From Paracoccus methylarcula (lineage in GTDB: Bacteria > Pseudomonadota > Alphaproteobacteria > Rhodobacterales > Rhodobacteraceae): a stretch of DNA of 64,000 nucleotides. The DNA is taken from the NCBI RefSeq assembly GCF_003007735.2, contig NZ_PXNQ02000011.1, forward strand, positions 124,001-188,000, in the 5' to 3' direction. A program made the position numbers and the translations under genes. This document shows, piece after piece, positions 34,594 to 45,516 of the stretch (the stretch's first letter is position 1; every line of letters begins with the position of its first letter). The notes under the pieces are model-generated. The model worked only from the letters and a program-made list of their open reading frames with translations, was not told the origin of the DNA and ran no database searches.

Positions 34594-35584
34594 GAATCTC
34601 ACTTTCGGTATTGGCTATGGGACAGGCAAACCTCACCGTGGAGTGGGTTGCCTGGGACATGAGCGGGCGGGTATGCCGGCATTCCGCCACCGCCAGGTCG
34701 CAGCGTGGTGCAAAAGCGCATCCGGGGTTCGGAGCGCCGAGAATTGGCGGCATACCCGACAGCCCGCGAAAACGCGTGCCGACGGTGTCGCTGCTTTTGG
34801 GAATCGCGTTGATCAGGGCCCGGGTATAGGGATGCCGGGGTTGGGTCAGGACCTCTTCCACGGGCCCGCGTTCCACCGCGCGCGCCGCGTACATGACCAC
34901 GATATCATCCGCCGAGCTTGCAACGACCCCCATATCATGGGTGATCAGGATCATTGCCATGTCGAGCCGCTTGCGCAGGTCTTTCAGCAACCGCAGGATC
35001 TGGGCCTGCACGGTTACGTCCAGCGCAGTCGTCGGCTCGTCGGCGATCAGCAGCTTTGGTTCCCCGGCCAATGCGATGGCGATCACGACGCGCTGTCTCA
35101 GCCCGCCGGACAATTCATGCGGGTATTGCCTGAGCCGCGCTTCGGGATCCGGGATCCCGACAAGCTTGATCAATTCGAGGGCCCGCGCTTCGGCAGCGCT
35201 CGGGCTCAGACCGAGATGCAACTCGGCCATTTCCGCAATCTGACGACCGATGCGGCGCACCGGGTTCAGGGCGCTCATCGGATCCTGAAAGATGAACCCG
35301 ATCGATTTGCCGCGGATGTGGCGTAGCTCTCCATCCTCCAGGCCGATCAATTCGCGCCCGTTGAACTTCACGGAACCGGACAACTCTGTCGAGACACCGG
35401 CTGGCATCAGTCCCAATGGAGCGAAATTCATGACGGTCTTGCCGCTGCCGCTCTCCCCGACGATTGCCAGGCATTCGCCTTTTCGAACCGAATAGCTGAC
35501 GCCATCCACAGGACGGACGGCGGTCTTGCTGGTAAGCAGATCTACCGTCAGGTTATCGACTTTGAGCGTTGCATCATGCTGCAT
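34571..35584 (-). CDS. Nickel/peptide-type ABC transporter ATP-binding protein (OppD/NikD type)
   Basis: A 337-residue ATPase, partner of the OppF-type subunit. Walker A IVGESGSGKTVMNFA, Q-loop FIFQDPMSALNPVRR, signature LSGGLRQRVVIAIAL (G-G-L in place of G-G-Q), Walker B LLIADEPTTALDVT and switch LITHDMGVVA are present. The Cys-containing C-terminal tail CAFAPRCDLAVAEC is typical of the family, some members of which bind an iron-sulfur cluster there. It overlaps the upstream permease gene by eleven bases. Confidence 0.9.
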   Translation of the reverse strand: MQHDATLKVDNLTVDLLTSKTAVRPVDGVSYSVRKGECLAIVGESGSGKTVMNFAPLGLMPAGVSTELSGSVKFNGRELIGLEDGELRHIRGKSIGFIFQDPMSALNPVRRIGRQIAEMAELHLGLSPSAAEARALELIKLVGIPDPEARLRQYPHELSGGLRQRVVIAIALAGEPKLLIADEPTTALDVTVQAQILRLLKDLRKRLDMAMILITHDMGVVASSADDIVVMYAARAVERGPVEEVLTQPRHPYTRALINAIPKSSDTVGTRFRGLSGMPPILGAPNPGCAFAPRCDLAVAECRHTRPLMSQATHSTVRFACPIANTESEIHGTGTCS

Positions 35585-36473
35585 CTGACGTCTCCTTATG
35601 CCAACCCGCGACTTCCATGCGGCGCGTCAGGAGCTGTCGCCGCGACAGTCGTTTCGGCACACGGTTCAATGCGATAGTTTCCCCGAGCGTGTTGAAACCG
35701 ATAACGGCCGCAGTCAGTGCCAGCCCGGGCAGGATGACCTGTCGCGGATCGGACTCGAGATAGGGAAGCGCGTCGACCAGCATCTGCCCCCATTCCGGTG
35801 TCGGCGGTTGAATACCGAGACCGAGAAAGCTCAATGTCGCCACTGCGATTGCCGCCATGCCGGCATCGGCGGTCGCATAAACCATGACCGACCCGATGGT
35901 TCCCGGCAGGAGGTGATTGAAATATATGCGAAGTGGGCTGGCACCCAGCACGCGCAGCGCCTCGATATGCGGCTTGTTCATGATGCTGACCGCGACCGCG
36001 CGGCTGATCCGGGCGCTCATCGGCCACCAGGCAAGGGCGAGCGCAAAGACCATGGACCAGTACCCCGGGCCGACGATGCCGATAACCGCCAGCGAGATGA
36101 TCAGGCTCGGGATCGAGAGCCCCACATCCACCAGGCGCATCAGCAGGTCTTCCACCCAGCCACGGCAATATCCGGCGATGGTTCCCATCGTGATGCCGAT
36201 CGTCATGGCGATGGCCAGAACCATGCCGACGCTGGTCAGGGAAGTGTTGGCCGCAACCATCAGGCGACTGAGCGTGTCGCGCCCAAGGTGATCGGTGCCC
36301 AGCCAATGCGTGGCGCTTGGCCCCTGCCCCATCAAGCTGAGGTCCTGGGCACTTGGGTCCATCGGAGCGATCCAGGGGCCGAATATCCCGAAGAACAGAA
36401 ACAGACTGACTGTCACGACTGTTATTCGCGGCAGGCCCTTGAGCCATGTGACAAGCGATACCAACGGTCTCAT
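35574..36473 (-). CDS. Nickel/peptide-type ABC transporter permease (OppC/NikC type)
   Basis: A 299-residue inner-membrane permease. The N-terminal GPWIAPMDPSAQDLS region and HWLGTDHLGRDTLSRLMV are the OppC-type hallmark. The EAA loop reads EALRVLGASPLRIYFNHLLPG. About six membrane segments. It overlaps the OppB-type gene by four bases and forms with it the membrane channel. Confidence 0.9.
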   Translation of the reverse strand: MRPLVSLVTWLKGLPRITVVTVSLFLFFGIFGPWIAPMDPSAQDLSLMGQGPSATHWLGTDHLGRDTLSRLMVAANTSLTSVGMVLAIAMTIGITMGTIAGYCRGWVEDLLMRLVDVGLSIPSLIISLAVIGIVGPGYWSMVFALALAWWPMSARISRAVAVSIMNKPHIEALRVLGASPLRIYFNHLLPGTIGSVMVYATADAGMAAIAVATLSFLGLGIQPPTPEWGQMLVDALPYLESDPRQVILPGLALTAAVIGFNTLGETIALNRVPKRLSRRQLLTRRMEVAGWHKETSDAA

Positions 36474-37411
36474 GCTCCACTCCTTTGCCGACGGATGCGG
36501 GGATCGGTCGCCATCACGGTCAGGTCGACGACGAGGTTCACGACGATGAAGAAAGTCAGAAACAGCAGCAGACAGGCCTGCACGACCATGAAGTCGCGAA
36601 AACGCACACCATTCAGGAAATAATCTCCCATGCCCTGCCAGGCGAAAAGCGGTTCGACAATGATCGCAGCTGCGGTCATGAGGCCGATCTGAGTGCCAAG
36701 CGCGTTGATATAGATCGGTGTTATATTGGGCAGTGCGTCACGGAACATGATGCGGAAGCGACTTAGCCCCTTGCTTTTCGCCGTGAGCACGTAGGGGCTG
36801 GCCATTGCCTCCTCGAGACCGACACGCACCACCCGGCTGAGTACAGCGGCAGGGAGGACGGCGACGGTAATCCAGGGCAGTATCCAACTTTTCAGACCAT
36901 TGAAGCCAACGGCGGGAACCAGGTTCAGGATCACCGCGAACATGAAGATGACCAGGGCGCCGACAAAGAATGTCGGTGTGGACGCGCCAACCAGGGCAAA
37001 CCCCCTGACAGCGCGATCCGTTATTCCGCCCGGCCAGAACGCACCGATGAAGCCCAGCACCAGGCTCGCGACGGTGGCGACGACCGCACCACCCGCCACG
37101 AGCATTCCGGTGACCGTTATTCGATTCATGATATCGGCATTCACATCATGTCCCGTTCGGTAGGAAATACCGAAATCGCCTTGTATGACATTACCCAACC
37201 AGTCCGCGTAGCGTATCAGCAGCGGCTTGTTCAGGCCGATTTCCTGCTCGATTTGCTCGACATAGCCCGGTGATCCGATCATGCCGCGCAATTCGGCGAT
37301 CAGCACCGCTACGTTTCCGGGTGAGGAAACGACAAGGGTAAAACAGACCACCGATGCGAGGAACAGGAGAACCACCGATTGTTGAAGCCGATTCCCGGTG
37401 TAGCGAAGCAT
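36470..37411 (-). CDS. Nickel/peptide-type ABC transporter permease (OppB/NikB type)
   Basis: A 313-residue permease with six predicted membrane segments. It begins MLRYTGNRLQQSVVLLFLAS; IGLNKPLLIRYADWLGNV and QGDFGISYRTGHDV are the conserved periplasmic region, and TAKSKGLSRFRIMFRDALPN is the EAA loop. The C-terminal NLVVDLTVMATDPRIR is typical of OppB/NikB. It follows the binding-protein gene by nine bases. Confidence 0.9.
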   Translation of the reverse strand: MLRYTGNRLQQSVVLLFLASVVCFTLVVSSPGNVAVLIAELRGMIGSPGYVEQIEQEIGLNKPLLIRYADWLGNVIQGDFGISYRTGHDVNADIMNRITVTGMLVAGGAVVATVASLVLGFIGAFWPGGITDRAVRGFALVGASTPTFFVGALVIFMFAVILNLVPAVGFNGLKSWILPWITVAVLPAAVLSRVVRVGLEEAMASPYVLTAKSKGLSRFRIMFRDALPNITPIYINALGTQIGLMTAAAIIVEPLFAWQGMGDYFLNGVRFRDFMVVQACLLLFLTFFIVVNLVVDLTVMATDPRIRRQRSGA

Positions 37412-37420
37412 GGAATCCTC

Positions 37421-38992
37421 CTAAGCCTTCAGTGTGATATTCTCATAGGGCATGTCGTATTCCGTAGCGGGGCCGGTGAAGCCTGCTACTCGATCCGAAT
37501 GAGCCCAGATGCCTGGCACGAAAAGGAGCGGCGCAATCGCGTCATTGTCGTGCAGCCAGTCATAGAATTTTTGAAGTTCGGCCTCGGTGTCCTCCGGCTT
37601 CGCGTCAATCGCCGCATTGATAAGTGGATCGAGATGTTCTGCGTCGGTATACAGCTTGCCTTCGACGTCATTCTTGAATGTCGAGAGGAACAATCCGACG
37701 ATGGTCCCGAATGGATCGAATGGCGCGCCGTAGGTCAGGAAAAAGCCGATATCGTATTTGCGCTCGAGCATCTCGGTATGCTTGGTGGCATGATCGACGG
37801 AATGGATGACGATATCGATCCCGATCTCCTTGAGCTGAGCCTGCATGACCTCGGACATGATCCGCAGGCCGGGAACCGCATCGGGACTGATAACCATCTC
37901 GATGCTTAGCGGTTTCCCCTCCTTCGAACGAATGGGACCACCGGTCCAACCTGCCTCCTCAAGGAGGGCCGAGGCTGCGGCGACATCGCGGGCGGGCGCT
38001 TCGAACTGTTGGCCGGAAAGCGGCAGCACGTCCGAGAACAGGCTGCCGGCGGGTCTCGCATATCCATGGTAGAACGCCTTGCCGACGGCCTCGCGGTCTA
38101 CACCCAGACTGATCGCGCGGCGCACCCTGTTGTCCCGCAGCGCCTCGGACCGGTCCGGGTTGAACCCCATCACCAATGTGACGTTACCCGGATCGACCGA
38201 AATGGTGAAACCGGCATCCTCGAGCTGCTTGGCCTCAATCGGGCTCAACGGAGCGATCCAGAAGCCGCCGATCACGTCCAGCTCGCCTGACCGCAACGCA
38301 GCCACCCGAGAGCGGGATTCGGGGATGACCTTGGCCTCCAGCCGCTCGTAAGACGGCTTTTCGCCCCAATACCCATCATAGCGCTCGAACACATTTTCCG
38401 CTTCACTCGCGCTGACCTGGCGCCACGGACCTGTGCCGATCGGCTCGACCTGATTGCCTTCTTCATCGACGGCATTGGGACTGACGAAGCGCGACGGGCG
38501 CGTATAGGACAATTCCTGGAGAAGCGATATGACGGGGGCCTTGAAATGGATGTTTACATGGTAATCGTCCACCATTTCGACGGATTCGAAATTCTTCGAA
38601 CAGCTCATCCATTCGAATTTCTCGGTGCCCATCCAGCGTTCCAGGTTCCATTTGCAGGCCGCCGCATCGAAAGGCGTGCCGTCCTGGAAGGTAACACCTT
38701 CCCGGAGTGTCAGCTTGAGCGTCGTTCCGCCGTCCTCAAGCGACCAGTCCGTGGCAAGGCAAGGCTCGATCTCGCCGCCTTTGCCGTATTTGACGAGCGG
38801 CTCGAACATCAGGTCCTGAACGGCCCAGATCGCATAATGTTTCAGCAGGTCGAGATCGCCGGCAGCTTTGGAAATCGCTATCCGAAGCGTATTCTCGTGC
38901 GCTTGTGCGCTCAGGATCCCCGGATACAGCCCTCCCAATGCGGAAGCCCCGATCACTGCGGTTGATCGCTGCAGGAACATGCGTCGTTTCAT
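37421..38992 (-). CDS. ABC transporter substrate-binding protein, NikA/OppA family
   Basis: A 523-residue periplasmic binding protein. The N-terminus MKRRMFLQRSTAVIGASALG has an RR..FL motif and hydrophobic run, suggesting Tat export. Several stretches resemble E. coli NikA as I recall it: FEPLVKYGKGG, LQELSYTRPSRFVSPN (with an Arg where NikA binds its chelate), IGTGPWRQ, DGYWGEKPSYERL and YGAPFDPFGTIVGL. Nickel-chelate uptake is therefore favoured, but peptides or other chelates cannot be excluded. A GGAGGAG site precedes the start. Upstream lies a pair of strong palindromes. Confidence 0.75.
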   Translation of the reverse strand: MKRRMFLQRSTAVIGASALGGLYPGILSAQAHENTLRIAISKAAGDLDLLKHYAIWAVQDLMFEPLVKYGKGGEIEPCLATDWSLEDGGTTLKLTLREGVTFQDGTPFDAAACKWNLERWMGTEKFEWMSCSKNFESVEMVDDYHVNIHFKAPVISLLQELSYTRPSRFVSPNAVDEEGNQVEPIGTGPWRQVSASEAENVFERYDGYWGEKPSYERLEAKVIPESRSRVAALRSGELDVIGGFWIAPLSPIEAKQLEDAGFTISVDPGNVTLVMGFNPDRSEALRDNRVRRAISLGVDREAVGKAFYHGYARPAGSLFSDVLPLSGQQFEAPARDVAAASALLEEAGWTGGPIRSKEGKPLSIEMVISPDAVPGLRIMSEVMQAQLKEIGIDIVIHSVDHATKHTEMLERKYDIGFFLTYGAPFDPFGTIVGLFLSTFKNDVEGKLYTDAEHLDPLINAAIDAKPEDTEAELQKFYDWLHDNDAIAPLLFVPGIWAHSDRVAGFTGPATEYDMPYENITLKA

Positions 38993-39071
38993 TGGTCTCT
39001 CCTCCCCAATCGCACTGATGTGCCGACTCAATATGTCTATACTTATTTACCGTATTGCCGGCGAAAAAATT

Positions 39072-39124
39072 GTCAACAAGTTTGTTCACTTTTATCTAAT
39101 TATTTTGTGAACAATTTTGTTGAC
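39072..39124 (-). promoter_or_regulatory. Paired operator-like palindromes upstream of the Nik-like operon
   Basis: GTCAACAAGTTTGTTCAC (39072-39089) and GTGAACAATTTTGTTGAC (39107-39124) are inverted copies of each other (17 of 18 positions), with centres 35 bases apart; each is also an imperfect 18-base dyad (GTnAACAA type). The minus-strand sequence TTGACA at 39076-39071 lies inside the proximal copy and could be the -35 box. No good -10 stands at 17 bases (TAAATA at 21). The layout suggests a dimeric repressor or activator; none is encoded next to it. Confidence 0.6.
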
Positions 39125-39172
39125 CGTGCGGATCGCCGATCGGTGCGGGCTCCGGCATCGAGCCTGTTCACC

Positions 39173-40107
39173 GGCGTTGTTGCGCGACTCGCGCCTGAGG
39201 CGTGACTTCCCCCTTCCCCCGCGGACGTTATGCCACGCGGACGATCTCGGCGGTCTGTCGGTCCGGGTCTCTCGCCATGATGCGTTCGCCGAAGGATTTC
39301 AGGTCGAGCAGGTGAACGCCACCGGTTCAAGAGAACCTGCGAGGGCATTTTTGCCGCGATCCGGCTGCGGGCGTGGTATCCGGTCCAGCGTTTCCGGAAC
39401 GCCCTGCCGTAATGACGGGTGGCGCGCAGAGTCTCGTTGCGGGCGCGTGCCGCCGGGCAATCGTCTTTCCACAGGCGGCCGTTTTTCCGGACCGGAATGA
39501 TCGGTGTGGCCTCACGCACGAGGATGGCCTTGTGGCAGCGGCGCGTGTCATAGGCGCCGTCGGCAGTCACGGTGCCGATCTGCTCGCCCTCTGGGATCTG
39601 GCCGAGGAGCTCCGGCAGTACGGGGCTGTCGCCATCCCGGCTTGGCGTGAATTCCACGGCACGGATGTCGGATGTGGCCGGGTCCATGGCGAGAGATGCA
39701 CCTTGCGCCACTGGCGGCGGCCCTGCACCCCATGTTTGCGCGCCTGCCATTCGCCGTCGCCGGGGAACTTGATCCCGGGACTGTCCAGCCCCGCCAGCTT
39801 CAGCAGGCTCGCCACCATCCCGGCGGTCTGCCGCAAGGGAAGCTTGAACGGCACTTTGATGGACAGGCAGAACTGGATGGCCGCATCGGAAAAGACCGGC
39901 GGAGGTCGGGGCCGGCCGTCATGCGGCGCGCGCCAGGCCATGTCCTTGTCGGCACAGATCAGCAGGGATCCCCGCTTCCGCAGCGATGAATTGTAGCTGG
40001 ACCAGTTCGTCATACGATAGCGGGCGGGGGATGGTTTGCTCATGCAGCGCGTCTAACCGCATGGATTCGCGAAGTGAATCCTCCATCGTCAGGTTTGTGC
40101 AACAATG
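39173..40107 (-). mobile_element. Decayed IS5-family insertion sequence
   Basis: About 935 bases bounded by imperfect inverted repeats: GGCGTTGTTGCGCGACTC at the left end and, read from the right end inward, GCATTGTTGCACAAAC. It contains one disrupted transposase gene. No matching target duplication was seen. It closes the accessory stretch that begins at dusA and borders the PAS chemoreceptor gene. Confidence 0.75.
39228..40043 (-). pseudogene. IS5-family transposase, disrupted
   Basis: The start is intact (MSKPSPARYRMTNWSSYNSS, then GRPRPPPVFSDAAIQFCLSI and LPLRQTAGMVASLLKLAGL). About 35 residues are then missing, including the first catalytic Asp region; GDGEWQARKHGVQGRRQWRK follows. A frameshift moves the reading to ATSDIRAVEFTPSRDGDSPV and TADGAYDTRRCH (second Asp) with RNETLRATRHYGRAFRKRW. 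Another break precedes LKSFGERIMARDPDRQTAEI, after which the end is deleted. At least three lesions make it inactive. Confidence 0.85.
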
Positions 40108-40196
40108 CGGTCCCGCTTGCCCCGATTCGTATCCCTTGAGTGATTCTTAACTCCTTCCGGCTATTCCGGCGGAGCAATTTCAACCAAGGTGCCGAC

Positions 40197-41414
40197 ATGA
40201 CAATCCTGACGTTTCCCAAAAGCCGAAGGCAGAGCGTGCCGGGATGGATGGCAGAGGCGACGCTTGCCAGTGCGATCGATGCCGTCGTCATCATCGATCA
40301 CCGCAACAACGTGATCTTCTTCAACCGTGCGGCAGAGGTATTGTGGGGCTATTCCGCCAAGGAGGTCCTGGGAAGGAATGTCCGCATGCTGGTTCCCGAA
40401 CGCTTTCAGGCCGGACATGACGAATATGTCAATTCCAACCGCAGAACGGGTCACGACAAGATCGTCGGTTCCAGCCGGGATTTGAAGCTGATCCGGCGCG
40501 ATGGCCGCGAAGTGTCGGTGTCGCTTGCCCTGTCCAAGATACGCGTCGGCAAGAGCTGGGCCTATGCGGCCTTCGTCCGGAATATCTCGCAGGAATACGA
40601 GGCGCTGGACGGGCTTCTCGGTCGGGTAAAGCATTGCGCGGAAAGCCTGATGACGGCCTGCGCGCATATGAACGAGGCGATAGGACGTGTCAGCGAGGGC
40701 ACGACACGGCAGGCATCGGCCGCGCAGCAGGCAAGCGCCTCGACCGAACAGATGACCGCCAATATCCGCCAATGCGCCGATAATGCGACGCAAACCGAAA
40801 CCATCGCGGGGAATTCGCTGGCACAGGCGAGATCGGCGGCGCAGGTCGTGGAAGAGGCCGTGTCGGCGATGGACGCGATCTCCGGGAAGATCGCCATCGT
40901 TCAGGACATCGCCCGGCAGACCGATCTCCTGGCGCTGAATGCCGGGGTCGAGGCGGCGCGGGCGGGGATACATGGCCGCGGTTTTGCCATCGTGGCCACC
41001 GAGGTCCGGCGGCTGGCGGAACGCAGCCAGGAAGCGGCGAACGAGATCATCGCGCTGTCGCGGACCACGGCGGAAGCTTCTGGCAAGGCCCGGGCAGAGC
41101 TGAATGCCCTGATCCCGGAATTCCAGCGAACCAGCGATCTGGTCCAGGAAATTTCCGCGGCCACGAATGAGCAGCGCGTCGGATCGGAACAGATCAACAC
41201 CGCCATCAACCAGTTGGACCAGGTCATTCAGGCCAATGCGCTGACCGCGAAAAGGGCCGAGTCGGCGACGGATACGCTGACCGACAACGCCCATGCCCTC
41301 ATGGCGCTGATCGAAGGGTTTCGCGACGAGGATGGCAATATCAAGCGCAAGGACAACGGCCCGGCCACGCCGGAATCCCGTGACCGGCCCGAGATTCCGA
41401 AACGCCCGGCCTGA
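40197..41414 (+). CDS. Soluble PAS-domain methyl-accepting chemotaxis protein
   Basis: A 405-residue chemoreceptor without membrane segments. Residues 25-140 are a PAS domain ([39 protein letters not shown]). The rest is a long helical signalling domain with the conserved hairpin [20 protein letters not shown] and [22 protein letters not shown]. It probably senses a cytoplasmic cue such as redox state. No che or flagellar gene is nearby. An earlier ATG in frame adds 19 residues without homology; the start used begins MTILTFPKS. Confidence 0.88.
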   Translation: MTILTFPKSRRQSVPGWMAEATLASAIDAVVIIDHRNNVIFFNRAAEVLWGYSAKEVLGRNVRMLVPERFQAGHDEYVNSNRRTGHDKIVGSSRDLKLIRRDGREVSVSLALSKIRVGKSWAYAAFVRNISQEYEALDGLLGRVKHCAESLMTACAHMNEAIGRVSEGTTRQASAAQQASASTEQMTANIRQCADNATQTETIAGNSLAQARSAAQVVEEAVSAMDAISGKIAIVQDIARQTDLLALNAGVEAARAGIHGRGFAIVATEVRRLAERSQEAANEIIALSRTTAEASGKARAELNALIPEFQRTSDLVQEISAATNEQRVGSEQINTAINQLDQVIQANALTAKRAESATDTLTDNAHALMALIEGFRDEDGNIKRKDNGPATPESRDRPEIPKRPA

Positions 41415-41472
41415 GCGGTCACGCCGCGTCGGGCTCTCGCCGGGACATCGCTTGATACCTAATGCCGCAACC

Positions 41473-42963
<1,491 letters not shown>

Positions 42964-43190
42964 TCATGCAATGGCGGATTTGTCCAGAGCCGAGTTGCCG
43001 CCTTGCGCCCGTGCTCCACGGTGGGCGGCGGCGGCAAAGAGTTGCCACGAGGACACGGTGACGCAACGACAGATGGAATCAACGCTACGTCATCTGGCTG
43101 TGACAATTGATTCGCACGGGCTTGGCGGTAGGCTGGCTCATCAAGGTTCATCCGGGCTGAGGAGGCCCGGACCTGTAAAGGGAGGTATCT

Positions 43191-44354
43191 ATGAAATACG
43201 TGTTTTCCGGCACAGCCGCATTGCTGATCGGCGCCGCGCCCGCCCTGGCCGGCGGTATCGAGCGCGGAGGCCAGTTCCTGGGCCCGCTCTGGGAGCCGGG
43301 CAATTACGCCGAGTTCAGCTTTGGCCATGTGAAGCCCAGTGTCGATGGCGTGGACAAGCTTGGCTTCAAGACTGGCAGCGTCGCGAACAGCTATAACCTG
43401 TTCGGCATGGCCTATAAGCATCAGTTCAACGACAGCTGGTCCGCGGCGATCATCCTGGACCAGCCCATCGGGGCCGATATCGACTATCCCGATTTCAACC
43501 CCGTGGCTGGAACCGGATCAGCCATGCTCGGCGGAACCTCCGCCACCGTGGACGGGGAGCATCTGACCGGGATCGTTCGGTTCAAGATGCCCGAGAACGG
43601 TTTCGGCGTCCATGCCGGTATCCGGGCCGGGCGTACGGATGCGAATGTGACGCTGAGCGGGGCCGCCTATGGTCCGGTGAGCGGCTATAATCTCGATGTG
43701 GACAGGGACACGGCATATGGCTGGCTTGCCGGTGTCTCGTGGGAAAGGCCAGACATCGCCGCGCGCGTGGCCCTGACCTATAACTCATCGATCGAACATG
43801 ATTTCGACGTGACCGAATCCGGTCCGCTGGTCGATCCCGACGGGCCGGGCCCGGCCCCCGCCATGGCGCTATTGGATGGTTCGTCCACGCTGAAGGTCGA
43901 GTCGCCGAAATCATGGAACCTCGAATTCCAGACCGGTGTCGATCCGAAAACCCTCGTCTTCGGTTCGATCCGTTGGGTGGATTGGTCGAGCTTCCAGGTG
44001 AACCCGGAGAAATTCGTCCAGGTGACCAAAGGTGGCCTCGTCGATCTCGAAGACACCACCACCTACACGATTGGCGTGGGCCGCAAGTTCACCGAGAACT
44101 GGTCGGGTGCAGCCAGCTTCATCTTCGAGAAATCCGGCGACGATCTGGTTTCGCCGCTGGCGCCCACCAATGGCAAGAAGGGGATAACCCTCGCCGCGAT
44201 CTATACGCAGGACAAGCTGAAGATCACCACCGGCGTCAGCTATTACAAGCTGGGCGACGCCATGCCGGAAACCGGCACACCCGACACCGCCCGCGCGGAT
44301 ATGGAGGACAACCATGTCTGGGGCGTGGGCGTGAAGGTCGGCTACAGCTTCTGA
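43191..44354 (+). CDS. FadL-like outer-membrane transport protein
   Basis: A 387-residue beta-barrel with a signal peptide (cleavage after PALAGG). The short N-terminus retains the GGIERGGQFLGPLWEPGNY feature, and alternating hydrophobic strands end in VWGVGVKVGYSF, whose final Phe is the outer-membrane assembly signal. Sequence pattern fits the FadL/TodX/OMPP1 family, which admits fatty acids or other hydrophobic compounds. A GGGAGGT site gives a strong start. It is monocistronic, with a terminator 24 bases downstream. Confidence 0.8.
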   Translation: MKYVFSGTAALLIGAAPALAGGIERGGQFLGPLWEPGNYAEFSFGHVKPSVDGVDKLGFKTGSVANSYNLFGMAYKHQFNDSWSAAIILDQPIGADIDYPDFNPVAGTGSAMLGGTSATVDGEHLTGIVRFKMPENGFGVHAGIRAGRTDANVTLSGAAYGPVSGYNLDVDRDTAYGWLAGVSWERPDIAARVALTYNSSIEHDFDVTESGPLVDPDGPGPAPAMALLDGSSTLKVESPKSWNLEFQTGVDPKTLVFGSIRWVDWSSFQVNPEKFVQVTKGGLVDLEDTTTYTIGVGRKFTENWSGAASFIFEKSGDDLVSPLAPTNGKKGITLAAIYTQDKLKITTGVSYYKLGDAMPETGTPDTARADMEDNHVWGVGVKVGYSF

Positions 44355-44377
44355 TCCCGCCCGCCACGAGCCCGAAA

Positions 44378-44404
44378 GGCCCCGGCATCCGCGCGGGGCC
44401 TTTT
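44378..44404 (+). terminator. Intrinsic terminator of the FadL-like gene
   Basis: GGCCCCG, CATCCG, CGGGGCC stem-loop (with one unpaired C/G step) followed by TTTTC. It begins 24 bases past the stop codon. Confidence 0.82.
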
Positions 44405-44435
44405 CATTGGCGGTGACGGATTGCGTCCCGCGATG

Positions 44436-44503
44436 ATCGGGGGCTGTCCGCCCCCGGCCCCGTTCCGGGGCCTCCCCCGAGGATATTTGCGTGAAGAAGA
44501 AGC
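44436..44503 (+). repeat. Dispersed intergenic repeat, copy 7
   Basis: GGGGGCTGTCCGCCCCC stem-loop, a second dyad GGCCCCGTTCCGGGGCC, TCCCCCGAGGATATTTG, C and GTGAAGAAGAAGC. Lies after the FadL terminator and before the ATPase/metA operon, so it is not needed to end the upstream gene. Confidence 0.88.
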
Positions 44504-44659
44504 ACCGGATTTGATCCGCAACAGCCGGAATGCCCGATAATCCGGGGCAGATGGTCCGTTTCGCGGTGCGTGCGGCCGACGCAGCGCCGCCTTGCTCGCG
44601 GCCCCTTCCCTCTTGCCTTCGGGCGCATTACCTATGCCCGGGTCAGTGAAAGGCGGAAC

Positions 44660-45511
44660 ATGATCTACAGGACCGGCAAGGAATGGAAGGCAGCCCCGCA
44701 CAAGCGCGTCGCGCTGTTCGGCATGTCGGGGCTTGGCAAGACCTTTCTGTCCTCGATGCTGCGCGAGACCGGCGACTGGTTCCATTACTCGGTCGATTAC
44801 CGCATCGGCACGCGCTACATGGGCGAGCGGATCACCGACAATTTCAAGCGTCACGCCATGCAGGTGCCGCTGCTGCGTGAATTGCTGATGTCCGACAGCG
44901 TCTATATCGCCAGCAACATCACCTTCGAGAACCTCGCGCCCCTGTCCACCTATCTGGGCAAGCCCGGGGATCCGGCGAGGGGCGGGCTGGATTTCGGCGA
45001 ATACATGAAGCGCCAGGATCAGCACCGCGCGGCCGAGATCGCCGCGATGCTGGATGGCGGGCATTTCATCGAACGCGCGCAGGACATCTATGGCTATGAC
45101 CATTTCATCTGCGATACCAGCGGTTCGGTCTGCGAGGTGGTGGATCCCGGGGACCCCCGGGACCCGGTCCTGGAGGCGATGGAAAACCGGATGCTGATGG
45201 TCTGGATCAAGGGCTCGGACGAGCATACCGCCGAATTGGTCCGCCGCTTCGACAGGGCTCCCAAGCCCATGTATTACCAACCGGAATTCCTTCGCGCCGC
45301 GTGGAAGGAATACACCGCCGATCATCCGGCGCCGGTCAATCCCGACGCCTTCATCCGCTGGACCTATGCCCGCGCATTGGCCCATCGCCAGCCCCGCTAT
45401 GCCACCATGGCACAACGCGGCATCACCGTCACCGCCGAGGAAGTCGCGGCGGTGCGCAACGCTTCCGACTTCACCGAACTGGTGGCACGCGCCATCGACC
45501 GCAAGGAATAA
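44660..45511 (+). CDS. P-loop ATPase upstream of metA, function unknown
   Basis: A 283-residue cytoplasmic protein. A Walker A motif [15 protein letters not shown] is at residues 20-34; a later [15 protein letters not shown] resembles Walker B and beyond. There is no other domain I can name. Five bases separate its stop from metA, so both are probably cotranscribed. The start follows AAGGCGGA. Its product may assist or regulate methionine synthesis, but that rests only on position. Confidence 0.8.
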   Translation: MIYRTGKEWKAAPHKRVALFGMSGLGKTFLSSMLRETGDWFHYSVDYRIGTRYMGERITDNFKRHAMQVPLLRELLMSDSVYIASNITFENLAPLSTYLGKPGDPARGGLDFGEYMKRQDQHRAAEIAAMLDGGHFIERAQDIYGYDHFICDTSGSVCEVVDPGDPRDPVLEAMENRMLMVWIKGSDEHTAELVRRFDRAPKPMYYQPEFLRAAWKEYTADHPAPVNPDAFIRWTYARALAHRQPRYATMAQRGITVTAEEVAAVRNASDFTELVARAIDRKE

Positions 45512-45516
45512 CGACA

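Noticed and set aside
29870..40107. Second copy of the dusA target sequence marking the far end of the island
   Set aside because: No repeat of the segment coding APMMDWTD was found between dusA and the chemoreceptor gene, so the island's right border is not proven.
44504..44659. A riboswitch (SAM-II type) in the leader of the ATPase-metA operon
   Set aside because: SAM-II elements occur before metA in alphaproteobacteria, but the conserved pseudoknot core could not be found in this leader or in the five bases before metA.
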